Source: Candidatus Rifleibacteriota bacterium
Lineage (GTDB): Bacteria; Riflebacteria; Ozemobacteria; Ozemobacterales; Ozemobacteraceae
Direction of reading: 5' to 3'
Length of the DNA: 63,468 nt
Assembly: GCA_029565415.1 (NCBI GenBank)
Contig: JAKQOH010000196.1
Span: forward strand, 1-63,468
The position numbers and the translations under genes were made by a program. This document shows, piece by piece, positions 1 through 8,350 of this stretch; position 1 is the stretch's first letter; the number at the start of each line of letters is the position of its first letter. The notes beneath the pieces are model-generated. The model searched no databases and had not been told where the DNA came from. It was given only the letters and a program-made list of their open reading frames with translations.

Positions 1-23
1 ATACTGCATGGCAACCTCCGGGG

Positions 24-1775
24 CTATCCGACAAGGATACGGGTCGTGGGATACCGCACGTCACCGCGTTTCACCGGCGCCCTGACCGAGAGCGCGAGGG
101 TGAGCGGGCCGATGCGGCCGATGAACATGAGGGAGATGATGAGAAGTCGTCCGATCGACGAAAGGCTCGGCGTGAGGTTGGCCGACAGGCCGACGGTTCC
201 GAACGCCGAAGCGGTTTCGAACAGGAGCCGGACGAGGTCCTGATCCTCGGTGAGGGTCAGAAAGAACGTGTAGAAGGCAACGAGCGTTGCCGAGATGGCC
301 GTGATCAAAAAGGATTTCAGCACGATGTCGGCGGGAATCGACCGCTCGTACACCGTCACTTCGGTTTCCCCCTTCATCTGGGAGTCGAGCGCGAGCAGCA
401 TCACGGCGAGGGTTGTCGTCTTGATGCCGCCACCGGTCGAGGCGGGCGAGGCGCCGATGAACATCAGGATGACCATGAAAAACAGGCTGGATGAGCGCAT
501 GGCGCCGATATCGATCGTGTTGAAGCCGGCCGTGCGGGTGGTGACGCTCTGGAAGAGGGCCGCCATCAGTTTTTCCGGGCCATTGAGCGTCTGCATTGAG
601 GGGGCCGCGAATTCGAGGAAGTAGATGATGACCGTACCGATGAGGATCAATAGCAGCGTCATGATCACGACGACGCGGGTGTGCACGTCGGCCGGGCCGC
701 GCCGGTTCCCCATCAGCCAGGCGTTGAGGACGCCCAGAACGGCGAAGCCGAGGCCGCCCGCGACGATCAGGCCCATCACGGTGAAGTTCACGATCGGATC
801 CCACGCGTAGCTCATGAGATTGTCGGGAAACAGCGCGAAGCCGGCGTTACAGAAAGCGGAAACGGCATGGAAAACGCCGAGATAGGCGGCCCGACGCGGT
901 GTGCAAGCCAGGATGGCATGGAAACGGAAACCGAGGATCAGGGCCCCGGCCGCCTCGACGATGAGCGTCCAACGGATGATGTCTCGCAGGATGTTGCGCA
1001 GGCCGGCCAGATCCGATTGGTCGAGGACGTTCTGCATGACCGATCGCTGACTGATGCCGATGCGTTTCCCGACGATCATCGCGACGCCTGCCGACATCGT
1101 CATGATGCCGAGACCCCCGATCTGGATCAGGCACAGAACGACGATCTGGCCGAAGAGGGTGAAATAGGTTCCCGGGTCGATCACGTTCAGTCCGGTGACG
1201 CAGACGGCCGAGGTCGAGGTGAAGAGGGCCGTCAGGAACGACGGGGTGAAGTCGGGGGAAACGGAAACCGGCAGAACCAGCAGGAACGCGCCGCTCAGAA
1301 TCACCCCGGCGAAACTCATCGCGATCAGCCGTGCCGGCCGTTCCGAGATGCTCTGGGCCAGGTTGGAGAGGGTGCTCTGTTCGAGATACCGGTTGAAGTA
1401 GTGGATGAACTGCCTGACGACGAGGATGTGCGTCGGGTGAACCCCACCGAACGTCATCGTGAACAGGGGCAAAAAGAAGATCAGATCGAGCGGGAAGTCT
1501 CGGAAGAAGCTGAACACCGACCGCGACCGGAGCAGGCCGAGCCCGAGGTGAAGGAGAAAGATGGCGTTGACGGGAAGGGCGAGCAGGGCTTTGGCGGTGT
1601 TATACCAGCCTTTGGTGTGCAGATCGGGATCGAGCGCGAGAAAGAGGAGCCCGAGAAAGGCAAAGGCGTTCATCAGGCGGCGCGCAGCACGAAACAACGA
1701 ATCCAGCCACGGATTCGCTGTTTCGACGGGGGGGTGCAAATCGAGCATGCCAAGAGTCGGCCATCCGGTCTGCAC
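24..1775 (-). CDS. ktrB: KtrB/TrkH-family potassium uptake channel subunit
   Basis: Membrane K+ translocating subunit of a Ktr/Trk system. The four pore loops of the family are all visible with their filter glycines: TSTSAVCVTGL, SAFCNAGF, TTRTAGFNT and SAFGTVGLS. Many hydrophobic segments surround them, and an extra hydrophobic N-terminal part of about 150 residues precedes the first pore unit. The length of about 583-591 aa is long for KtrB. The start is uncertain. The Shine-Dalgarno AAGGAGG lies at 1790-1796; the nearest usual in-frame start after it is GTG at 1775, an ATT at 1781 has ideal spacing, and a TTG at 1799 precedes the SD. The RCK partner (KtrA) is not in the window and could lie beyond the left edge. 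Expression is likely controlled by the c-di-AMP riboswitch-like leader just upstream. Confidence 0.9.
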   Translation of the reverse strand: MQTGWPTLGMLDLHPPVETANPWLDSLFRAARRLMNAFAFLGLLFLALDPDLHTKGWYNTAKALLALPVNAIFLLHLGLGLLRSRSVFSFFRDFPLDLIFFLPLFTMTFGGVHPTHILVVRQFIHYFNRYLEQSTLSNLAQSISERPARLIAMSFAGVILSGAFLLVLPVSVSPDFTPSFLTALFTSTSAVCVTGLNVIDPGTYFTLFGQIVVLCLIQIGGLGIMTMSAGVAMIVGKRIGISQRSVMQNVLDQSDLAGLRNILRDIIRWTLIVEAAGALILGFRFHAILACTPRRAAYLGVFHAVSAFCNAGFALFPDNLMSYAWDPIVNFTVMGLIVAGGLGFAVLGVLNAWLMGNRRGPADVHTRVVVIMTLLLILIGTVIIYFLEFAAPSMQTLNGPEKLMAALFQSVTTRTAGFNTIDIGAMRSSSLFFMVILMFIGASPASTGGGIKTTTLAVMLLALDSQMKGETEVTVYERSIPADIVLKSFLITAISATLVAFYTFFLTLTEDQDLVRLLFETASAFGTVGLSANLTPSLSSIGRLLIISLMFIGRIGPLTLALSVRAPVKRGDVRYPTTRILVG

Positions 1776-1802
1776 CGGAATGGCGACACCCTCCTTCAAT
1801 CT

Positions 1803-1923
1803 GCCTGCGAGGTTAGCTGACGGGTTCGGCGTTGGGAGGTCGCCTACTTCGATCGGATCGAAGATTCACCCCGGGACATGGGTCCCCCGCTCCCGGCGGT
1901 GCCGGGACTCGGCGTTTTCAGGG
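1803..1923 (-). promoter_or_regulatory. c-di-AMP (ydaO-yuaA type) riboswitch in the ktrB leader
   Basis: Read on the minus strand, the leader contains the hallmark blocks of the ydaO-yuaA class in order: GAGCGGGGGACCC, CGGGGTGAATC, CGAACCCGTCAGCTAACC and CTCGCAGG. A variable hairpin (arms 1847-1854 and 1856-1863) and a GC hairpin (1891-1907) sit between or beside them. A CCTG near 1919-1922 can pair with CAGG near the 3' end to close the aptamer. This class senses c-di-AMP and commonly switches off K+ uptake genes, which matches the downstream gene. Only a few bases separate the aptamer from the AAGGAGG Shine-Dalgarno, so control of translation rather than termination is the likelier output (inference). 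Recognised by eye from the consensus, not by a covariance model. Confidence 0.8.
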
Positions 1924-1927
1924 AAGG

Positions 1928-1956
1928 GTTATACTCTTCCGGGACGCGGATGTCAA
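1928..1956 (-). promoter_or_regulatory. sigma70-type promoter for ktrB
   Basis: On the minus strand, TTGACA (1951-1956) and TATAAC (1928-1933) are separated by 17 bp. Predicted transcription starts near 1921, at the 5' edge of the riboswitch, giving a leader of roughly 120-145 nt. Confidence 0.7.
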
Positions 1957-1984
1957 GCGAGGTGCGGGGCGGCTGCGCCGGCGA

Positions 1985-3364
1985 TCACTTCATTCGCTCC
2001 CGGGCCCGGGTGAGCAGTCCTTTCGCGCGATCGTTGCCCGGGAACCGGTCCAGGAGGGCGAGGCACTCCTCCTCGCAGCGGGGAAGGTCCCCGAGCTGGA
2101 ACAGCGATTCCGCGAGCACCATGCGGGGGGCGAAGGCTTCCGGGCTGCGTGCGGCCATTCCCGTCAGCTTCTCGATGCCGAGTTCCCCTTCGCCGAGATA
2201 ATAGGTTGCCTTGAAATACAGCGCGCCCGCCTCGGAATCGTCGGGGCGGATCGTGAGCGCTCGTTCCAGAGCCTCTTTTGCTCGGGCATACTTCGAGTTC
2301 GCGACGGCGTTTTTGCCGAGCAGCAGCCACGACTCGAAATGGTTCGGATCGGCTTCGGTCGCCCGACGCAGAAAGTCCCGCGCAGCGGGCTCTTCCTGTC
2401 GGTCGAACGCTTTGAGGGCCTGCTGATAGAGTTCCTGTGCCTGCCCGGATGGTGCGGGCGCCGGAACCGCAGAAGGCTCGGCAACCGCGGGAGGCATCGA
2501 CAGGGAAAGGGGCGCGGATTCGGAAGAGGCCGCAGGCGTCGGGGGCGTCACGGGGGTCGCGGGGGTCGCGGGGGTCGCGGGAGTATCGAGGGCCGCGAGT
2601 TTTGCCGTGATCTCCGCGCGGAGCGCCTCGTTCACCGGGGCCGTGGCGGCGGTGTCCAGAGCCAGGATTGCCTTGCGATACAGCAGGCGCTTTCCCGATG
2701 CGGCCGTGGCGGGCATGGCGTCGGCTCTGGACATGAGCGCGCCGGCAAGCTGAGCGGCTTTTGCGTTGCCCGCCGGCGTGGGGCCGGCGGCTGGAGCGAC
2801 AGAAGCGGCCGGGGCCGATGCCGTGATGGAGATCGGAGATTCGGCTGCCGCTGGCGAAGAAGGGCCCTGAAGCTCGTCACCGGTGGCGCGGATGGCGAAA
2901 TCGAGCGTCAGGCCGGTGACATGACTGCCTTGTTTCGTGAACTCGTGGAGGATGACGGTCAGGCCCGCGGCATCACCCGCGCCGGCGGCCAGCACGCTTC
3001 CCGTCTTGATTTTCTTCGCGTTCAGCTCGAGAGGCTGGATCTCGACCGTTGCGGTCTGGCCGTCGGATGCGGCAAGCCGGAGGCGGAAGCCGAGTTTGTC
3101 GAGGGAGGGCACGTCGCGGTCGGCGTTCCAGGTCTCGAGGAGTTCGATCGATGCCGAGACGGGGGTGCCGCGGAGCAGGAACGTGCCGGGAAGTTCGATC
3201 GTCGACGGATGCGGCTCGAATCCGATCATGCGGGTGATCGAGGCGAGCGGAGCCGGGGCGCCGGTCTGGGACTGGGCAACGGCGGGCAGGAACAGCGCGG
3301 CGCTCAGTGCCGATACGAGAACGAACCTCCAGATTCCCGGGTTCTTGGGCGTGCGGTGTGACAT
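1985..3364 (-). CDS. secreted TPR-repeat protein in the kinase operon
   Basis: 459 aa. The N-terminus has a signal peptide (basic start, then hydrophobic FVLVSALSAALFLPAVA). A beta-rich domain of about 130 residues that I do not recognise follows, then a low-complexity Ala/Pro linker and at least three or four TPR units in the C-terminal 170 residues (for example FESWLLLGKNAVANSKYARAKEALERAL). The linker contains three perfect 9-bp repeats (cgggggtcg, 2551-2577) encoding Pro-Ala-Thr, a possible slippage site. It starts 23 nt after the kinase stop with a good AGGAGG site, so it is probably co-transcribed with the kinase and may act as its extracytoplasmic scaffold (inference). The specific function is unknown. 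Confidence 0.8.
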   Translation of the reverse strand: MSHRTPKNPGIWRFVLVSALSAALFLPAVAQSQTGAPAPLASITRMIGFEPHPSTIELPGTFLLRGTPVSASIELLETWNADRDVPSLDKLGFRLRLAASDGQTATVEIQPLELNAKKIKTGSVLAAGAGDAAGLTVILHEFTKQGSHVTGLTLDFAIRATGDELQGPSSPAAAESPISITASAPAASVAPAAGPTPAGNAKAAQLAGALMSRADAMPATAASGKRLLYRKAILALDTAATAPVNEALRAEITAKLAALDTPATPATPATPVTPPTPAASSESAPLSLSMPPAVAEPSAVPAPAPSGQAQELYQQALKAFDRQEEPAARDFLRRATEADPNHFESWLLLGKNAVANSKYARAKEALERALTIRPDDSEAGALYFKATYYLGEGELGIEKLTGMAARSPEAFAPRMVLAESLFQLGDLPRCEEECLALLDRFPGNDRAKGLLTRARERMK

Positions 3365-3387
3365 CGTATCCTCCTCGTTCGTACGGT

Positions 3388-6300
3388 TCAGCGGCGGATC
3401 AGGCGGCCGCCGCTTTCCGCTTTCTCGTTGTCTCCGGCGTTCCCGGAGAGGGTGTTCGCGCCGACGACGGCCGAACTGCCGTCGCCATGGGCATGGATGC
3501 CGTGTTTCCGGTTCCCCGTGATCCGGTTGTCCGCGATGATCGCGGCGGTGCCGCCCATCCCGGACTGGATGCCCGACCAGCCGTTCTGGGAGAGGGTGTT
3601 GCCCCGGATCGTTCCCTTGCCGCCCTGGTAGACGAAAATGCCGTTTTCTGTGTTATTAGATATTGTATTATTCGATATTGTTGGGTTTGCGCCGTCCTTG
3701 ATGCCGACGCCGGATTTCCCCGAGCCGGAGACGGTGTTGCCCTCGAAGACGCCCCCGGCCCGATCGGTGAACCAGGCGCCGTAGATCGCGTTGCCGGCGA
3801 GGGTGTTGCCCGACACCCGGGGACTGCCGCCGCGCGCGAGGAAGCCCATGCCGCGGCTGCCGGAGAGGGTGTTCCCGGTGATGGTCGGGGAGCCGCCGTC
3901 GACGGCGATGCAGGCGGACCAGGCCGGGGCTGCCGCGGCGGCGGTGCTGGTGACCGTGCAGTCACGAACCGTGGGCGATCCGCCCGTGATGCGGACGGCG
4001 TCAGTCTGGGAGGAGCCGGTGAATCTGATCGTGAGACCGGCGATGAGGGCATTCCCGGAAATGGTCAGAACGGGGCCGGATCCGGATTCGAGAATGATCG
4101 AGCCGCGGGATCCATCGCCCTGGATCGTGATCTTGCCGTCGATGTGCGTCGAGCCGCGATAGGTGCCGGGTTTGACGCGGATCGTCTGGCCGGGTTTCGC
4201 TGCGGCGACGGCCTCGGCAAGGGTGGCAAAGCCGCCGGGGCCGACGATGGGCTCACGGGGGGCGGCGGGCGGTTCGACGACGGGCGGCTGGGCCGGCGGT
4301 GTGACGACGGGGGGCTTCGCGGGCGGCTCCGGCGGTTTCACTGCGGCGGATGCAGCGGCGGCCTCACGGGCGCGGCGCTCGGCTTCTTCGCGCAATGCCG
4401 CTTCGCGGCGCTTTTCCTCTTCGAGGCGGCGGGCTTCCCCGGCGCGCTTCGCCTCGTCGGCGATACGGGTGTCGAGCGCGGCAAGCGCATCGGCGATCTC
4501 CCTGTTCCCTTTCAGGCCGGGGATGCCCGATGTCGCTGCAAGGAGCGCCCGCGCCTGCTCAGGCTTCTTCTGGCGGGACGCCGCGTCGAGATAGGCTTTT
4601 TTCAGGGTTTCGAGATGCGGCCGGACGGCATCTGCTCCGGCGAGGGATTCGAGTTCGCGAAGCAGTTCCGCAGCAGGTTTGACGGATTCGGCGGGCTTGA
4701 GCTTTCCGAGCGCCGCTTCGAGGTTGCTTCGGCGCTGTGTGCGCCAGGATGCCAGGCCGGCATCGACCGCGTTCGCCAGCTCCTGTTCCTCGGGAGTGCC
4801 GGGCGGAGCAAGGCGTTTCAGGGCCGAGCGCAGGGACTCGGCCTCGGTGGGGCCGTCGAGCTTTGCCGCTGCCGAACGGATTGCCGCGAGGGCTTCGTGA
4901 CGTGCCTCTTCGGCTTGCCGGGCTTCGCCCAGATCCTTCAACTCCGCGAGCAGTTCCGGCAGTCTGGCCGCCGCTTTCGTGGTCGGAGCCTTCGTCATGG
5001 CCGGAAGCTCCTCGCGAATGGCCGCGATGCGCTTCTGTCGCTCCCGTTCCTTCGCCTGGGCGGCGGCAAGGGCTTCGAGGGCCGTCGTTTCAGAAGCGAT
5101 CGTCTGCGGCTCGATACCTGTGCGTCCCGCTTTGCGAAGCAGTTCGAGGGCCTGGACGGGGTCCGCGTCCCGGACGGAGCGGGAGGTGGTGAGATACAGA
5201 TCGAACACGGATCGGCGAAGCTGGCCGGTCGCCGTCGAAATTCCGAACTCGGATTCATGGGCCGCGATACGGTCGAGAACGGGTTCCGGGGCGGATGCCG
5301 GGGCGAGTCGGCCGATGAACGCCGTCACGTCCCCGAGGGAGGCCTGGCGGCGCGCTTCCCGTTCTGCCGCGGCCCGCTCCTCGGCGATGCGTTGTTCCGT
5401 GCGGCGCAGCCGCTCGTTCAGTCCCGGGAGATCGGCATGAATCGCCGCGGCGCGCTTCATGAGGGCGACGGCCTCCGAGCCGTTGCCGGCTGCCAGGGCA
5501 GTTTCGGCTGCCCTATCGAGCCGTGCCGCAGCATCCCGCCGGTAGCGTATGGCAGCGCCCTGTTCTCCGATGCGGGCCAGGGAGTCGCAGAGACCGAGAT
5601 ACGTCGCGGGGTCGGTGGTCGGGGAAAATCCTGCAAGCTCGGTGTCGAGCCGCGCAACGAGCTCCGCGGCTTCCCGGGAACGGGCCAGCCGGGCTTTTTC
5701 CTCTTCGATCAGGGTTCCGGCCGATGCGATCCGTTCAGCCAGGCCGGGAAGCTCGGGGGAACGGAGGCGCAGCGCCTCGAAATATGCGAGGGCCTGGGCC
5801 GGATCGCTTGCCAGAGCCGCTTCGCCAGACCGGAGGAACCGGGTCTCGACGAGCGTGTCGAGGGCGGCGGCATCCGAACCGAGACCTTCGGCGCGCAGGC
5901 GCTCGAGCAGCAGATCGAGTTCGACGGTGTCGGAGCCGGGCGCCGCATGTCCGGCAAGGGCGCGGGCCTCTTCCAGAAGGCGCTGTCGGGCCCGTTCGCG
6001 GGCCAGCCGGGCGGCGAGATCGGTCTTGATGACGGCCTGGGCGGCCGCGGCGGTGGCGTTCGTCGGATCGACGCTCAGGGCGAGGTCGTAGAGATACAGC
6101 GCCGGGGAGGCCTGCTCGACGGGGTTCAGCACGCGGGCTTTCGCCGAAAGGGCTTCTGCAAGGGGGCTGCGCCAGGGGGCCGCGGCGGTCCGGCCCTCGG
6201 GCTCGGCTTCGAGCATGGCCAGGGTGCGAACCGCCTCGTCGAGATTGCCTGCGGCGATCTGCTGCCTGAGCTGTGTTTCCAGCACGGTGATCAGCTTGGT

Positions 6301-8220
6301 GTTGTCGGGGCCCAGCAGGGTGGCTCCATACCACAAGGCCGCCACGAGCGCGGCGCCGCCGCCGAAGGCCACGAGGCGCCGCCAGAGCGGGGAGCCCGTT
6401 TCCGACCCGGCGCTGTCGATGAGTTCCCGCAGGCCGCTGGTGCGCAGACTGCGAGATTTTTTCCGTGTCGCGGGCGCCGCCGGGGTCGATGCAAGGTGCT
6501 CATCGATGTACCGGTCGAGCGCCTCGATCAGCTCCGGGGCGGTCGGCCGGGCTTCGGGAGCCTTGTCGAGCATCCGCCGGATCAGGGGAAACAGGGGGGC
6601 GAGCGCCTCGTCGGGGATGATCGCGATGGCCGGAAGCGTCTCGTTGACGTGCTTCATCGCGATCGAGAGTTCGGCATTCTGCACGTTATCCGGCTTGAAG
6701 GGCAGTTCGCCGAAGATCAGTTCCCAGAAGATGACCCCCATCGCGTAAACATCGGTGGCCGGGGTCAGGTTGGGGATGCCCATGCACTGTTCGGGGGCCA
6801 TGTATGCCGGCGTGCCCAGCACCACTCCCGCCTGGGTCATTCCCGTCGAAACGCGCGCGATGCCGAAATCGAGCACCTTCAGAAGCCCCGATCGGGTGAC
6901 CATGATGTTGGAGGGCTTCAGGTCGCGATGGATCACCCCTTTGGCATGGCAGGCGGCGATGCCCTCGAACAACTGGAGCATCAGGGGCGGAATGCTGCGG
7001 CGGTCCTGGAGGAGGCTTGGCTTCAGCGTCGACAGCGACATGCCATCGATGTACTCCATCACCAGGAACGGGCGGCCGGTGGCGTGGTCGCGGCCGGACG
7101 CGTAGATGTTCATGATGTTCGGGTGGCCGACCGTGGCCAGAAGCTGACCTTCGCGGATGAACCGGTCGACGAGGCTTTCGTTGCTCGAGAGCGACTCGTT
7201 CAACACCTTGATGGCGACCTGGCGGTTCAGCGTGGTGTCGACGGCGAGATGCACGGTGCCCATCCCGCCGGTGCCGAGCTCGCGCTGGAGCCGGTAAATC
7301 TCGCCGATCATGCCCGCCGTGGCGGTCTGACCGGTCTTCCTGCCGGCTGCCGGCATCGCCCCCGTCGTGGCCGCGTGGTCGGGGATCGAGCAGGAAAGCT
7401 CCCGGCGAAGCTGGTCCAGCACCTCGGAAACCGTCGGCCGGTCCGTCGGCTTCTTCGCCAGCATCCGTTCGAGGAGGCTTCCGAACCGGCTGGTGGCCGG
7501 ATTCTTGCCGATCTCGTCCAGCGGCGGGGGCTCATGCAGGTGCATCAGGGCGATGGCCAACGCCGGGTCCGCCGCGGAGCTGCCGGCGTCGAACGGGAGC
7601 TTGCCGGCAAGGAACTCCCAGAACATCACCCCGATCGCGTAAACGTCGGCCTGGGCCGTGATCTCGGCCTTGCCGAGGCACTGCTCGGGAGACATGTAGT
7701 GCGGGGTGCCCAGTGCAACCCCCGTCTTCGTCTGCTTCTTCGCCGTTTTCGCGATGCCGAAGTCGAGAATCTTCAACTGGCCGTCGCGGTTGACGAGAAT
7801 ATTGGCTGGCTTTATATCTCTATGAATAATTCCCTTCTGGTGGCAGGCGTCGATGCCTTCGAGGAGTTCGACGAAGTGCTCGATCAGCAGCGTCTGATTC
7901 GCGAGATACTGGTCGCGTAGCCGGTCGATCGGCTTCCCGTCGACGAACTCCATCACCAGGAAGGGGACGTTCAGCGTCTCGTCGACATCCGACGCATACA
8001 CCGAGATGACCGCCCGGTGGCAGATCGTGGCGAGGATGCGCCCCTCGTTGATGAACCGCTGCCGGATCTCTTCGTTCGCATCGGCGTCGAGCAGAAACTT
8101 GATCGCGACCTCGCGCCCGAGGTTGACGTCGTGGGCTCTGTACACCTGGCCCATGCCGCCGACCCCGAGCTGGGCCAGGATCCGATAATGTCTTCCGACG
8201 ATCTGATCGGGCTTGATCAT
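3388..8220 (-). CDS. tandem dual Ser/Thr protein kinase with TM segment and beta-helix domain
   Basis: 1610 aa. Kinase 1 (about residues 10-275) has GVGGMG, VAIK, HRDIKPAN (H133, D135) and DFG (D153). Kinase 2 (about 305-575) has GTGGMG, VAIK, HRDLKPSN (H431, D433) and DFG (D451). Both also have GTPxYMxPEQ, so both look catalytically complete. A TM segment follows at about 613-636, then about 650 residues rich in Ala, Glu, Arg and Leu that read as TPR-like or coiled-coil helices, and a Pro-rich spacer. The C-terminus (about 1327-1600) is a right-handed parallel beta-helix of the NosD/pectate-lyase-like type, with repeated GNTLSG and NNTISNN rungs. Kinases should be cytoplasmic and the beta-helix outside, suggesting a PknB-like receptor kinase that senses a surface polymer (inference). 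The tandem kinases plus beta-helix are unusual. The FHA protein across the divergent promoter is a plausible reader of its phosphorylation. Confidence 0.92.
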   Translation of the reverse strand: MIKPDQIVGRHYRILAQLGVGGMGQVYRAHDVNLGREVAIKFLLDADANEEIRQRFINEGRILATICHRAVISVYASDVDETLNVPFLVMEFVDGKPIDRLRDQYLANQTLLIEHFVELLEGIDACHQKGIIHRDIKPANILVNRDGQLKILDFGIAKTAKKQTKTGVALGTPHYMSPEQCLGKAEITAQADVYAIGVMFWEFLAGKLPFDAGSSAADPALAIALMHLHEPPPLDEIGKNPATSRFGSLLERMLAKKPTDRPTVSEVLDQLRRELSCSIPDHAATTGAMPAAGRKTGQTATAGMIGEIYRLQRELGTGGMGTVHLAVDTTLNRQVAIKVLNESLSSNESLVDRFIREGQLLATVGHPNIMNIYASGRDHATGRPFLVMEYIDGMSLSTLKPSLLQDRRSIPPLMLQLFEGIAACHAKGVIHRDLKPSNIMVTRSGLLKVLDFGIARVSTGMTQAGVVLGTPAYMAPEQCMGIPNLTPATDVYAMGVIFWELIFGELPFKPDNVQNAELSIAMKHVNETLPAIAIIPDEALAPLFPLIRRMLDKAPEARPTAPELIEALDRYIDEHLASTPAAPATRKKSRSLRTSGLRELIDSAGSETGSPLWRRLVAFGGGAALVAALWYGATLLGPDNTKLITVLETQLRQQIAAGNLDEAVRTLAMLEAEPEGRTAAAPWRSPLAEALSAKARVLNPVEQASPALYLYDLALSVDPTNATAAAAQAVIKTDLAARLARERARQRLLEEARALAGHAAPGSDTVELDLLLERLRAEGLGSDAAALDTLVETRFLRSGEAALASDPAQALAYFEALRLRSPELPGLAERIASAGTLIEEEKARLARSREAAELVARLDTELAGFSPTTDPATYLGLCDSLARIGEQGAAIRYRRDAAARLDRAAETALAAGNGSEAVALMKRAAAIHADLPGLNERLRRTEQRIAEERAAAEREARRQASLGDVTAFIGRLAPASAPEPVLDRIAAHESEFGISTATGQLRRSVFDLYLTTSRSVRDADPVQALELLRKAGRTGIEPQTIASETTALEALAAAQAKERERQKRIAAIREELPAMTKAPTTKAAARLPELLAELKDLGEARQAEEARHEALAAIRSAAAKLDGPTEAESLRSALKRLAPPGTPEEQELANAVDAGLASWRTQRRSNLEAALGKLKPAESVKPAAELLRELESLAGADAVRPHLETLKKAYLDAASRQKKPEQARALLAATSGIPGLKGNREIADALAALDTRIADEAKRAGEARRLEEEKRREAALREEAERRAREAAAASAAVKPPEPPAKPPVVTPPAQPPVVEPPAAPREPIVGPGGFATLAEAVAAAKPGQTIRVKPGTYRGSTHIDGKITIQGDGSRGSIILESGSGPVLTISGNALIAGLTIRFTGSSQTDAVRITGGSPTVRDCTVTSTAAAAAPAWSACIAVDGGSPTITGNTLSGSRGMGFLARGGSPRVSGNTLAGNAIYGAWFTDRAGGVFEGNTVSGSGKSGVGIKDGANPTISNNTISNNTENGIFVYQGGKGTIRGNTLSQNGWSGIQSGMGGTAAIIADNRITGNRKHGIHAHGDGSSAVVGANTLSGNAGDNEKAESGGRLIRR

Positions 8221-8228
8221 GGCTTCTC

Positions 8229-8257
8229 AATTTACCGAGCGATCTGGCTCGAGTCAA
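8229..8257 (-). promoter_or_regulatory. promoter of the dual kinase, giving a near-leaderless mRNA
   Basis: On the minus strand, TTGACT (8252-8257) and TAAATT (8229-8234) have a 17-bp spacer. The -10 box ends only 8 bp before the kinase ATG (8220-8218), so the transcript would have almost no 5' leader. No Shine-Dalgarno is seen before this ATG. Confidence 0.55.
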
Positions 8258-8350
8258 GAACCAATCACGGGCTCGTGTTCTTCGTGCCGGTGCGGACGTT
8301 GTGGTATCCTGACGGGGGCAGACGCCCCGAAACGTGCACATCAGGAGAGG

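Noticed and set aside
1891..1907. GC hairpin downstream of the TPR gene as its terminator
   Set aside because: It falls within the riboswitch leader of ktrB and has no U-tract on the minus strand; it is better assigned to the aptamer region.
2551..2577. Triple 9-bp repeat as a regulatory or mobile-element signature
   Set aside because: It lies in frame within a Pro/Ala/Thr linker and is best explained as low-complexity coding sequence.
3307..7920. Open frame of about 1500 codons on the plus strand opposite the dual kinase
   Set aside because: It is the antisense shadow of a GC-rich gene: low-complexity Gly/Arg-rich translation, no domain, no ribosome-binding site, while the minus strand carries clear kinase motifs.
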